Shown here: one piece after another, positions 24,310 to 45,780 of the stretch
Position numbering within the stretch: position 1 is the first letter of the stretch
Layout of the letters: each line of letters starts with the position of its first letter
NCBI GenBank assembly: GCA_018806985.1
Contig: JADANN010000212.1
Coordinates: forward strand, 1-64,000
DNA: 64,000 bases
Source of the DNA: Angiostrongylus vasorum
Lineage: Eukaryota; Nematoda; Chromadorea; Rhabditida; Metastrongylidae
Direction of reading: 5' to 3'
Notes under the pieces: generated by a model
What the model was told of the DNA's origin: nothing
The model's database searches: none
Seen by the model: only the letters and a program-made list of their open reading frames with translations
Made by a program: the position numbers and the translations under genes

Positions 24310-27300
24310 AGAGAGGGGATCTCACGTCGGTTAGTCGCTAGGCAACGTTGTGCGCCTGGCCCTAGGCGGGGCTTAGGAAGCTAATTGTGAACCAAAGCAA
24401 GCTTTGCTTCCCTGGGACGCAATTGGATCCAGGGGATGGACTCCTCGATTCTGCTGCGTCTATTTGGCACATATTTGCTCTATTTACGAGGGCGTATTTA
24501 TGCATGCGTTCGTGGGTGTGTTCTCGTTTATTCAGATTGAATTCTACGAGGCAATTCTGCCAAAAAGCCTGCAAACAAGTAACAGGGAAGCATATGGGAA
24601 GCGGTTAGGAATCGCCCCCAAACAAATAAGCTTCACCGTTTACTTTGGGAGAGACTGGCAAGCTACCCGTGGGCATACCTATCCCCATGTTCAGAGAAGT
24701 GCTCCAGATAAGGCAGTGCTGGGTAGGGACAAGTACGAAGAGGCTGTTAAAAATTTTAGCGATATTTTAGGCTTCCTATATAGCAAAGAACTAAGGTGAT
24801 CTGTATTTAGAGTGCATGCACACTTTCATCTGAGTCCTCGACAGAAGAGTTGATCATGCAGGCAAGAAGGATAAGGTGCGACGTCATCGGACTTGTTGAG
24901 ACCAGAAGACGCCACCCATTCAACGCCGTCTATGAGACCGGAGAAGAACATTTCCTCGCAACATGTGACGTGACAGTAGAGCAGTAGGCGATGTCGGCAC
25001 TATCGTCAACACGAGTGTGGCCATGAACATCGGCTCATTTGAGCAACTAAGAATCGAAATCGGGCGTTTACGACTGACGAGATTTGGATGAGTACCAGCT
25101 TTGACAATCTTTGTCGTCTACGCACTGACATCTAGCTATGACAAAGACGAAGTCGAAAGGTTCTGGAAGGACTTGGAGAAATTCTACGGAGAAGAGCGTA
25201 CATTCTTCAAGGTCATCACTGGAGATTTTAACGCTAAGATCAGACCCAGAAGAACGTCTGAAGAACATTATAATGACACTCACGGAATAGAACGGAACGA
25301 GCAGGATGAGGGGCTGTCATGATGACAAGGACCATTCTTGGCAATTTTAACTCAAATTCTGGAAACCCCACTCTCAACGCTGGACGTGGGACTCTCCCAT
25401 TGTAGTGTACAATAACTAAATAGACCATATCATAGTAAATCGAAGGTTTTGCCTTACCGTGCAAGATTTCATTTGCTGCAGAAAAGAGAAAACGCCGCTT
25501 AATTCAACAAACGAAATCCGAAAACCATCATAAACTGGGAGTTCATTAGTAGGCCGTCAGGAAAAATTCCGTTCTTGATAACATCAGCGAGAGAATACGA
25601 TCGGCTTATTCAGCATCTCTACGTTAGCACTGCGAAAAAATACGAAACGAAAGAATACACGAAAGTCTCCAAGAGAGGTCTATCTCTAGAAACGCTCAAG
25701 CTGACAGGCCACCATGGAATTGCACGCGTTAAAAGCAAGCGCCTACTGACGTGCATACTTGCAAAAGATTACAGAAAGGCGATAAAAAAGAAGAAGAAAA
25801 TATAAAAGAAAAGGTAAAAGATACCTTAAACAAAGAACAGCAGCAGTTGTGGTTGAAACTGCAGAGGCAGGGAAAACCATTGGCAAAGCCCACCGGATAT
25901 TCGCCAATTATAAAACTAAGATTATTATAATCTCACGCCCAGACGGAATGGTTACAGCTTTCAGAAAGGCAGAGCAGAAAATCACTCACGATTACTACTG
26001 AGATCTCTTCAATAGCCACGTCCTCCTGCCCTCATATGAAATAAAGGAACATGGATATGTCGTACTACCGGTTCTCCCTTCCGAAATCCAACATTCTATT
26101 TTGTCAGTGAAGAAACGAACTACACCGGGTCAGCACACGATAACATTTGAACACCTGAAGAACCCCTCCCGTCGCCATAAACACTTTGCATAGGCTCTTA
26201 ACAAGTTGTCTGTCAGAATGCAATTCAGTGGAAGACCAGAGAGACTGTGCTGTTGTTCAAAAAAGGGTGACCTCCACAAATTCTGCAACTATCGCTCAAT
26301 CTACTTGCTGTCTGCCACCTACAAACTTTTCACTTGAGTCATTCAAAAAGGATTGACGGAACAATGGACGAAAAAACAGCCATGTCAGCAAGAGGGTTTC
26401 GAAAAGGATTCAGTACAATGAACCATATCTACACGATAACAAGGGTCTTAGAAGCATCGCGAGACGACAAGATACCGCTATACCTCACTTTCGTCGGAAG
26501 CAGTCATGTAAGTTCTGGACACCCCAGCGAGAAAGTTGCTACTTAGTAATCAAGGATTCCTTGTAGCTATGTAAAAAACTTCACAATCAGAATACCATTC
26601 GACAACAATATTAACATCGACGTCAAAAGAGAGACAAGGCGATACCATCTCGCCAAAATTATTTACCGCCACCCTCCAGAACGTCATGCGAACACTGGAG
26701 TGGGATAATACGGGAGTGAAAATCGATGGTCGGCAATTACACCATCTTCGCTTTGCTGATGAAATCGCCCTTATAATACCAAACATTAGCCAACCGGTAC
26801 GAATGCTTGCCGGCTTCGATAAAGTCTGTGGAAAGATTGGTTTTCGACTCAATCTCACAAAAACGATGTTCATAAAGAACGGACAGGTTTCCTATGCCCC
26901 GTTCACGCTCAACGGAGTGAACATCTCTGAATGCTCCATTTACGTCTATCTAGGTCGGGAAATCAACATACGTGATGAACTTAGCTCTAGAGTTTAATAG
27001 GAAGAAGCGAGCGGCTTGGGGAGCTTTCAAAAGTCTCGAGGATGAAGTGAGGAGAACAAAGTGCGCCCAACTCTGTGCCCACCTTTTTCAACTTCACGGT
27101 ATTTCCCTACTTTAACGTGTGCGTCGGAAACCTGGTCCCTGAATAAGCAGAAGGGAAGGTTACCTCAGCGTTATTGAACTCGAAAGGACGATGCTAGGAG
27201 CATCCCGTGTCACGCAAGTTAGGGGAAGGGATCCGAAGCTCCGACCTGCTTCAACGATCAAAAATCAAAGATGCCGTTCTGTATGCCACAGAGTCGAAGA

Positions 27301-27600
27301 TAAGGTGGGCCGGACACATAATGCGTATGAACGACAACCGATGGACAAGAGTCGTTAGTGACTGAATTCCTCGTTCTTCAGGACGTTGAACGTACTGCAG
27401 GAGAACTACCGACCCGGTGGTTAGAGTTCTTCACGAAAGTCCTAGAGGAAAGCTGTGTTGTTCATCGAGTCCTTAGAGCGAGTAGAAACCAAGGGCTACT
27501 CTTGTATGCATCAGGGAAAAATGGAAGATTTAGAGGCGCCCGCTCGAGTAACGCGACGATCAATGGGACTACAAATGACAAAAAAGTGATCTAATCCATA
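24310..27600 (+). mobile_element. RTE-B LINE, nearly full length but broken
   Basis: A 5' leader (24310-24845) is shared with the copy at 56340. Endonuclease follows: DVIGLVETRRRHPF near 24880-24915, VITGDFNAKI near 25210-25245, NEIDHI-like sequence degraded near 25410-25440. RT follows: PGQHTI-like near 26120, RSIYLLSATYKLF near 26290, RGFRKGFSTMNHIY near 26390-26435, GDTIS-like near 26640, and the catalytic block reads FADEIALI (26752-26775) where FADD is expected. The C-terminal part has KIRWAGHIMR near 27300 and PTRWLEFFTK near 27410. Frameshifts and stops interrupt it, and the catalytic Asp change also argues against activity. Confidence 0.9.
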
Positions 27601-27689
27601 AGAAATTAAATTAGAATGTTAACTTTTTATTTATTCCCTATTACGATTCCTTCACGGCAGGGTATTATGTGTGGTACAACCACAATGAT

Positions 27690-27800
27690 GCTGAGATATT
27701 TTGCAAAACTCCGGACCGCAGGTGTTTGCGGTGGGGAACGAACGCGATATTACCCTTTCCGGTGGCTAACGCATTCACCACCACACCATGCGGATCCTTG
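27690..27800 (-). repeat. Hairpin element copy
   Basis: Same family as the one at 63455: GATATTTTGCAAAACTCCGG then the hairpin (one loop-side change) and CACCACACCATGCGGATCC at the right. Confidence 0.75.
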
Positions 27801-28166
27801 TGCTGGTTGTATCACACATAATACCCTGGCGCGAAAAAGTTGCAATAGGCAGTAAGTAAGTTTGCATACTTGTAGATATGGTCATACGAAAAATGTAACG
27901 CTAATTAGTGGTGTATGCAACGAATGCACTAAAGTGAAAAAAAAGTAGACGAAACCTTTGCGTGGAAGTCATCTAGTCGTCACAGTTCCTTCTAAGAGAC
28001 TAGAATGTACTTATGAACGATTCTAACAACCGATGGTTTTCTTTACAAGTTTAGTATAAGAGAAAATACGTTATTAACGTCCAACCAATAGGTTTTACAA
28101 TTAAGCGAATTGCTCGTTTTTTTGGAAAATGTTCACCAATACTAGTAATCTCCTCATCGCACACAC

Positions 28167-37914
<9,748 letters not shown>

Positions 37915-38269
37915 TAAGTGAGTATGACTGGCCGGTAACAGTGAAAATACCGAAACGTGATGTCCTTTCATACGAACTGAATGGGGATAACAAGAAGGCA
38001 AACAATCTGTCAAATCGCTATCAAGTGCTATCGTAAAAGATATCAGCACGTTAACACGTAAGAGCAGACGTCACCTTCGGGTGACTACGGCGTTGAATGA
38101 GCCCAATTCCATGTTCCGTGTTGGTGTAATTCGGTCATAATTGGAATACATCACAAATTCTCGACAACTACAGCATTTGAGTGATTGAGAACAGAAGGAG
38201 ATAGAATGGGATAGAATACAGAAAAGACATAGAGTTTGTAAGGTATAAAATATATAAGATATGGATATA

Positions 38270-38640
38270 CTTACTTACTTGGACGACCCGTCCTCACTGG
38301 TTTTGCGGGCCCCAGCATATTCTCCATTTCTTCGGAGTTTTGCTGGTTTAGTCAGTGTGGTTCACTGGAGTCCAGAGATCAGCCTAGTCGAAGCCAGGTC
38401 GTCATCACAAAAGCGGTCGCCTCCCTCGTGGATCAGAGGGAGATTTCCCACTATGCCACTGGTTCGATAGTAGACCGGTGGTGATTCCGGACATTGGTTG
38501 ACTCTTAGCTAGGCTTCCGGATAGAAACATCGGACTCGTTCTCAACTTGAGAGGCCCTGCTGGATGAAACTTCCCACTGTACATCGCAGCACAATACCTA
38601 GGAACCCCTTCTAAACACGATGAGGAGGTAAATCGTTGTG
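38270..38640 (-). mobile_element. 390 bp RTE-A derivative
   Basis: Reverse tail TACTTACTTGGACGACCCG at the left, reverse head near 38620-38640. Somewhat shortened in the middle. It lies upstream of the kinase gene. Confidence 0.82.
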
Positions 38641-38995
38641 GGTAAAATAAGAAAGAGTAGGTATAACTCTTACGAAATAGGAGTTAGAAATAAGACACAG
38701 TATGTGGAAACAAATTTATTCGCCTAGCACTCGTCGAAAAAAGAAGAGTTTTGGTGACATCCAGTTAAAAGTGTGCTCTACAATTCATCTACACAAGTCC
38801 CGTTACTGATTTACCATACTGTCGTAGTGAACGCATGCAGCTAGGAATCGAACTTCAGTGTTGACTTACAGTAGAGAAGCCTGTTTCTAGCTAAACAGCA
38901 ACGCCCATTCTGTACGCTGTTCTCTTCACGATCAACAAGCTCTCGCCAAAAGGACTCGTTCAAAAAATAGTTTTTTCATAAATTATTATGAATAC
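38641..38995. other. Intergenic spacer, nothing recognised
   Basis: No exon chain or repeat seen between the two 390 bp elements. Confidence 0.4.
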
Positions 38996-39402
38996 ACCTC
39001 CCAACGGTTTACCGCCTCATCGTGGCTGGGAGGTGTTTCTGCGTGTCGGGCTGCGATGTACAGCGGGAGATACATCCCCCGGCAGGGTCTCCTACGCTAA
39101 GAATGAGTCCGGCGTTTCCATTAGGAAGCCTAGCCAACAGTAAACCAATACCAGGATCCACCACCGTCCCTGTATCAAATTAGTCGCATGATGATGGCAA
39201 AATTCCCTCTGATCCACAAGGACTGCGACTGCCCGTGGTGGTGAAGACCTGAGGCGCAGACTTTGGCCAGGCTGGCCTCCGGATTCCAGTGAACCACAAT
39301 GGCTTAGCCAGCAAATCTCCGAAAAAATGGAGATTATGCTAGAACCCGCGGAACCAGTGAGGACGAGCCATTCAAGTACCAAGTACCAAGTATTATGTAT
39401 GC
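38996..39402 (+). mobile_element. 390 bp RTE-A derivative, sense copy with extended tail
   Basis: Head AACGGTTTACCGCCTCATCG at 39003. The tail is TCAAGTACCAAGTACCAAGT, three near-repeats of CCAAGTA, the clearest view of the microsatellite-like 3' end shared with RTE-A. Confidence 0.88.
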
Positions 39403-39404
39403 AC

Positions 39405-39770
39405 AGTGATAGTGATGTTGATCATCATGAGCACGGTGCTGGTTCGATTCCGCTCCGTGCCCACTAAGCCTGTCATCACTCCGGGGTCGAAAAATTGGTA
39501 CCGGACTTATTCGGGAAAAAAACCACTCTCTGCAATCCAAGTAGGAACGCTCTAGTCCGGCTATCTCAGGACTTCAGGAAGAATCGACTGGACCAGCATT
39601 CAACGAAATTCAAGATGAAAGGAAAATCCTCAAGTAGCACCTGAAGCCAAACGTAAAAGTTGGAAGATCTTCGTGGATAATGGATGCGAGGAAATAAATC
39701 GAATGTGAGAAGTGCTGGGATCCGCGCCGTAAACGTGGAGACCGGGTCATATAAAAAAAATAGGAAAAAA
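39405..39770 (+). mobile_element. RTE-tailed SINE (family SINE-3), best copy
   Basis: The B box GGTTCGATTCC at 39442-39452 is a perfect tRNA consensus and CGGTGC...GCACC-like pairing surrounds it. The body shares the GGGGTCG...TTGGTACCGGACTT block with SINE-1. The last 110 bp (GGATGCGAGGAAATAAATCG and TGCTGGGATCC) align by eye with the RTE-A 3' end (ATTGCGAGGGAAACAAACG and TGGTGGGGTCC on the minus strand of 41575-41640). Confidence 0.8.
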
Positions 39771-40194
39771 AATTAAATATAAAGAATACGTTTCCAAATC
39801 CGATGCTCATCATGATTACCTGAGCTGGATAAGCTACCAACTGAACACAGAAAATCCAACAAAAAACTTTTATGTGGAAAATCAACGACCACAAAAACCA
39901 CTCAATATCAATGCATGCCGAGAAGTTTACTCATCGTCGCCTAATGTACAAGTGGTTGACGTATCAGATCACGTCTCTTCTGCATTACAGAGCACTGGAA
40001 GGACTGCTACATCGAAAAGGTGGTCGTGGAGTTTTGAGTACTTCAGTTTGCCGGTACCTTGAATAAGGCGCATGGTGCTCTTCTACACAACTCGCCCTTT
40101 ACATTGTTCTCCATTTCCAATGAATGCACAATGTGCACATATGAGGCGGCGTGTGTGATAAGAGAACAAACGATTAAGTCGTTCACTTTCCTGT

Positions 40195-41075
40195 TCATTA
40201 ATTTCAGGCACTGAGTTTTCTTCTGATTTATGTGGAGTACTATTGTGTTCCCGTTTCATTGACTTCTTGAAGCATCGTTTCTGCTTCAGTGATACTTGTC
40301 GAAGAGAAGATGTCGTCAGCGTAACGAGAGTTTATTAGGAAATTCCATCAGTGCGCATGCCTTTTGCGCCCAGTCGAGTGGTTCTATTATTCACCATAAA
40401 ACAGTTTTTTATTAGGACGGGTCCACTGTTTGGTCGACGTGCTCTAATAGAATCGCATTCGTTTCAATGCTGTGAAACGCTTTCTCGTAGTAGTTAAAGC
40501 ATAAGTCAAGGTGGACGTGGAACATCCGACATACATCTATGCCCAGTTATACGATCTGGATATGTTCTACGCAGCGGAACCCTGTCGGTATCCTGCTTGT
40601 TCAACTGATTGTTCATCATCGAAAAGCTGTCCATATCCTACTTGCTCAACTGGTTGTTTATCGTCCTGGATATGCGCAATGGAATAATTTTTGTGAAGAG
40701 CTTGTAGAATACATTTAAAACATTCAAAATAAAGTCGGAATATAGTTTTGAAGATCCCGTCGTTAACCCTTTTTGGGCAGGATAAACGAGAGCGACTATT
40801 TTCACTGGTATGGGATTTCGCCTTATGGATGTAAGATATCATATGGCCGGCAAGACAACATGCATTTTGCGATTTACAGCTTCTAAGGAGGTCGTCAGTG
40901 GATTTTTGGGACCAGGCGCTGTGTTATTCTTCATGTTTTCTATCGTAACCTGAAATTCGGAGGGAAGAGTATGAGACAATTTTCCTCCAGTGGGAATTTG
41001 AAAGCCCGAGACAGGGACTGTAGAATAGAAGGGTTGGTATAGGACTTCTCCGTTATCAGTTATACGTTATATAAT
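40195..41075 (-). mobile_element. RTE-A fragment (RT middle)
   Basis: On the minus strand: LEVTIENMKN-like linker near 40930, GFRKGFCCVDHI-like region near 40560-40620, the catalytic RYADDIFSST near 40300-40320 and the end of the RT near 40220. Frame broken throughout, and both ends truncated. Confidence 0.75.
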
Positions 41076-41224
41076 CGGTTGCATTACCGGAACACCAAAA
41101 ACATTTAAAGCCTTCCATGATGGTAGGTTACGAATAAGATTCTTGAAGAAAAACTGCTGTTATTTGTATCCCATACCCTAGCAAACGCTTTTACATAAAC
41201 TGTGCATTTGATACATTTGTAGTG

Positions 41225-41550
41225 TTTACTCGCGGCGGATATAACGCAATTGCTAGTGAGGCCGTCGATCAGCAAGCAAAGGTGCTAAGTTGACACCCAA
41301 CGCTCTCCTCCAATCCATGTCTGAACGCCTTAGCTCGGCTATCTTCAAGACTGCAAGGAGAATCGCCTCGACGAGCATTCTATGAAATCCATAAAAAGGA
41401 CGAAAACCTCAAGCACCAGCCGACACAACATGCGAAATGTTCAAAGGCTGTAGTGGATGTGCGATGAATGAAAGGAAAACAAATCGAATACAAGGAGTGC
41501 TGGAATCCGCACAGTAGATGTTACAACGTGTGATGTAACTAAAATAGGAA
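41225..41550 (+). mobile_element. RTE-tailed SINE-3 copy
   Basis: Body block GACGAGCATTCTATGAAAT and tail block GAATGAAAGGAAAACAAATC with TGCTGGAATCCGCACAG match the 39405 copy. It ends directly beside the 3' end of the RTE-A copy that follows. Confidence 0.7.
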
Positions 41551-41551
41551 T

Positions 41552-42376
41552 ACGTACTTGGATACTTGCACACTCCTTGTTCACGAGTTGTGAGGACCCC
41601 ACCACATTTGCCATTCGTTTGTTTCCCTCGCAATCATCGTCCATGGTGGTGCTTTTATTCGAGCCTGGTAGCGCGTGCCAGTCTCATACCGTCATCTGTA
41701 AAACAAATGCAGCTGCGAGTACAGCCGACTAACCTTCGTTACGAACACGTCCGCCTAACGTGTAGGTGGCCGTCCTTAGGGTGTCCGCATTCTCGTTGAG
41801 TCCACTCTACAGTTCTTTTCGTCCATCTGTCGTCCGTTCTTCTCATTATGTGACTTGCCCATCTATGTTTCGCTATCGATGGATATTCTTCTGGATCCCG
41901 AAGATGTAACAGGTTTCGAAGATCAGAGTTTCGCATTCTATGTAGATATTAAAAGTGCCGGTTATATTTCAGAAGACATCGGTCAAGCGCTTTGTGAGTA
42001 ATGTGGACCGTTTTTGACGTGAATGAAGTATCAGCCCACGTTTCAGCAGCATTACAGAGCGCTGGGAAGACCGTTGAATCGAAAAGATAGGCGTGGATTT
42101 TCGGGTCCTTCAGTTAGTTGGTTGCTTCTTCTAGAGGCCCGAATGCCGCTCAAGCTGCTCTCCTTCTTATGTCTTTATTATGTCTAGTTCTTCCTCATGT
42201 TGTTTTCTATGTTCATTGATCGCCCACGGTATGCGTACGAGGTGTTCACTGCAATCAGCCATCCAGTTCAACTTGTTCACCTTCGCACCATGGGTTTTTC
42301 GTGAACTGGGTCTTCTTCCGATTTATGCGTAGTCCGATCTTTTTGAGTTCATAGATATTTGTCTGTGCTTCGCTAG
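41552..42376 (-). mobile_element. RTE-A 3' part, 5'-truncated
   Basis: On the minus strand the C-terminal coding part runs from GLRINRKKTQF (near 42310-42340) through MRNSDLRNLLHLRDPEEYPS (near 41880-41936) and KHRWASHIMRR to a 3' tail GCAAGTATCCAAGTACG at about 41552-41570. It aligns with 1-790. Confidence 0.85.
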
Positions 42377-43015
42377 ACGTCGAGAAATCAACATGATGAA
42401 TGACATAGTTCCAGAGTTGAGCAGCAGGAAACGAGCGGTTTGAGGAGTTTTTAGGAACATCGAGGAAATAGTGAAGGGAATAAAGAATACGCGACTCCGT
42501 GCCCACCTTTTTGACTCCACGATTCTTTCCGCCACAACGTACGCACTAGAAACCTGGTCGTTGCGTAAGAAGGATGAAAGACCACTCAGCGTTATTGAAC
42601 GCGCAGTCAAAAGGATGATGCTAAGAGTATCCCGTTTCACACATCTAAGGGAAGGGATCAGAAGCCCCGACCTGCGTCAACGATCAAAATCAAAGATGCC
42701 GTTCTATTCGCCAAACTGTCGAGGCTGGCCGAACACGTAATGCGTATGAACGGTGACCGATGGGAAAGAGCTGTTAGTGACTTCGGGATGTTAAACGTAC
42801 TGCAGGAAGACCACCGACCAGATGGTCAGAGTTCTTCACAAAGAGCCTTGAAGAAAGATATGATGCTCGACGAGTCCCTAGAGCGAGCAGAACCCACTGG
42901 GCTACTCTTGCACGCGACAGGGAAAAATGGAAGATTTACTGGCGCCCGCACGAATCACTCAACGGTCAACGGGACTACAGGTGATACAGGTGATATTTGG
43001 AAGAAAAAAGTGTCT
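42377..43015 (+). mobile_element. RTE-B C-terminal fragment
   Basis: Starts within GREINMMND (frame 2), then RLRAHLFDSTILSATTYALE, RKKDERPLSVIERAVKRMML, FTHLREGIRSPDLRQRSK, and ends with GKMEDLLAPA near 42920-42945 in another frame. It abuts RTE-A head-to-tail in opposite orientation. Confidence 0.85.
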
Positions 43016-43430
43016 TAGTGTAGTACTCAGGACTCGACAAATTTCAAACAAAAAGAAAAAAAAGCCACATAGTCACATACCAATGTGGACATCTAGGAAG
43101 TTTCTTACCTTATAAGTGGGTTTTTTCTTAAGACGTGAGTTAATACTGATACTGCTGGGAAATCAGGTTAACGAAGTAACAGCAATCATACACGATCCCG
43201 TGCTGATCGTTTCTCGAATACTTTTCAAAGTCACTATTCATAGTTAACGTACGCCCTAAATAAAAAGTAAAATGGTGTCCCCAATGATAGATAATCTATC
43301 CATGCAAGACAACAACCTGTCCACTCCCTTCGCCTTTTTACCAACAGTTTTTTAATGATTTTTTAAAAAAATTTTCTTCTGATTCGTGTTCCTTTCCTGA
43401 TTTTTCCTATTTTCTTTTTGAATGTTTAGT
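43016..43430. other. Intergenic, nothing recognised
   Basis: A/T-rich without exon chain or named repeat. Confidence 0.4.
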
Positions 43431-44340
43431 TAAACATCGCTTCCGCTTCTGCCGCACTGTTTGAAAATCCGCTGTCGCCAGCAAAATAAAAGGGGTGTAC
43501 GGGAATTGCCGCTGTACCAACACGTAAACTTTTTTTCATGATAGCTAATCGTAGCAAACTGGCCGAAAAAATTAAATGGTCCAGAAGCGGTAGCAAGCTT
43601 TAAACTTCTAATTGCAGCACGAACCTCCAGGAAAATGAGTAGAGGTATTTTTGCAGGTGAGACGGTAAAGTGTAATACAGGTCTTGTGGATCGAGATTTC
43701 CACACAGTCTCCTTGCTTTGGAATATACGTTACTGCCGTGAATTGTAGCTCACCCGTCTTTGTCGAGCAGAGCAGAAAACAGAATTTTCTACCAGCGACG
43801 ATCTTGACATTTATGTTTTCTTCTCTTTTGTTGGCTTCAGAATCCTCGCCTGTCGAAATCAATGGAGATTCTCCAGTACTGCCTTTTTGCAAAAGCGTTG
43901 GTGAGCATTCCTTTGGAGTATACCGCAACAATACCAGTTCGTATCTTGTTTTCAGAAGCTCTTTACTATTGATTATTAAAGGTTCACAGTTTGCCTTTGT
44001 GTTATGAAGAGCTTGCTTAGTAAGCTTCAGAGACTCTTTAACAGCATTATGACCCTTGCCGTCAAATCCACGCTTTCTGGAGATCTGGTCTGCAGTAAAC
44101 GGATGATACGAGACTAATCTCAAGTAGATTCCGCCTTCCATTCACGTGGACCGATCCCCACAATAGGCGTGCCATTTTGGGAGTCTCACGTCCAGCGGAT
44201 GTCGCTCTTTAGAAAAGGAATTTTTCATGGAAGAGATTAACCCCGAATAGTTGAACATGAAGGTCATGGTCTGATGAAACGCGAACGGAATTACATTCAC
44301 ATAACGAGAAAAAAGGCCTTCGCTGCTATTCAGCTCCAAG
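43431..44340 (-). mobile_element. Diverged RTE-A-like fragment with a long surviving frame
   Basis: On the minus strand 44100-44270 matches the RTE-A endonuclease end at nucleotide level (TTCCATGAAAAATTCCTTTT, CCGCTGGACGTG). Near 43570-43615 the linker reads LEVRAAIRSLKLATASGP, like EVRVAMESMKRGTAPGP of RTE-A. Between them a 177-codon frame (44141-43608) contains INSKELLKTRYEL, similar to the RTE-A ATKELLEKRRKL. The rest of that frame (for example VKIVAGRKFCFLLCSTKTG) I do not recognise; it may be an insertion. Confidence 0.6.
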
Positions 44341-44789
44341 CTGTAGTCTAGACGTTTTGAACATCAATCCAGAATGCTTCCAACTATAATCTCAGGAATT
44401 TCTGGATAGACGTGCAATGTGCTCCTTATTTCTTTACCACAGTCAGTTGACGCCTCTTCAAAAAAAAGGATTTCTGCCTACCTAGTAAATAGACCCTTTC
44501 CATTACGGCAAGGAGCCGGGATTTCCCTTACGTCAGTTTACTTCTAGCCTAGCTTCCACATGTGAACTTCGAACTCGTTAGCCTGAATGGTCATTTTGGG
44601 TGAACGAATCTACCGCTACACATCACAGCTTTATACCCAGGAACACTGCTTCGCCAGAATGATGAGATTAACCATTGTTTGTACAAATCACAATGTTATA
44701 ATTCTGAATAGAAGTTCATTAGCAAATATAAACATGAATACATAATTTAATGCATAGTAAGTTCAATAATAAAAATGGTAATAATGTGT

Positions 44790-44832
<43 letters not shown>

Positions 44833-44856
44833 ATGCATATACTTATGTATATGCAC

Positions 44857-44911
<55 letters not shown>

Positions 44912-45780
44912 TATATAAAGGTCAATTCAACAAGTGTAAGGAAAGCTTACAAAGCAATAAAAATGAGATCATCAGATTTAGGAGACAAAAAATAAGTGAG
45001 TCAAAAATGATGGCGTAACAACACCTATGCAACAAAGGTGTACTTAGTAAAATAGATCCATTATCAATATGATATAGTCTCATTCTATGAGCATGCAATG
45101 ATCATTCACAGGTAGAACTGCTGTGAGATGAAGCCTAGACAGCCGAGCTCGGTGAGGTAATGACTATTGGAAAGTTGGAAGATGAACAGCCGATGAGTTC
45201 CACAATATTTGAGAGAGGTCATCAGGAATCTATAAAGTCAAAAAATCTGCTTGTTCGCCTCGAAGTGGTGCCACAAGCAATCAATAAAATCTGTTTGAAA
45301 CTTCTTACTAACAATGCAAACTACTAGAATTCGGTTATGTCACAAACCCATGTTTTCTACACCTCATGCAGATTCTCTTTTAAAAATAAAAACAAGCTCA
45401 CCAGGTTTTTAAAAGCGACAGATGCCACTGTAAGAAGAGGTCCGAAAGAACCCATGAGGGAATCCATTAACATGTCTAGCGCACCACTTACTGATTGGGC
45501 TTCATCAGCACTAAAAAACACGGTCTCAACTTAAATACTAAGTAGAACAGATTATCAATAAGATGGTCTCAATAGTAGTAAAGAGAAAGAGAAAAACCAT
45601 AAAACAAATCCAGAAAAATACTGTGCAAACCGAGTCACTGCTGCCGCTCTAAATGCTTGTGATAACATTCGAAAGGCCGCACATGAATCTATTACGTTTG
45701 TTTCGAATGACCTATAACAAGAATTTTATGGTCTTCCAAATATCGTAGAGGTAACGAAGGAATTAACTGCATATTGATAG
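44341..45780. other. Intergenic with TA microsatellites
   Basis: Two TA-rich tracts lie at about 44791-44830 and 44859-44908. Otherwise no gene or named repeat is seen up to the stop codon of the PWWP gene. Confidence 0.55.

Noticed and set aside
44750..45018. Open frames rich in Tyr-Ile
   Set aside because: Translation of a TA microsatellite, no splice context.
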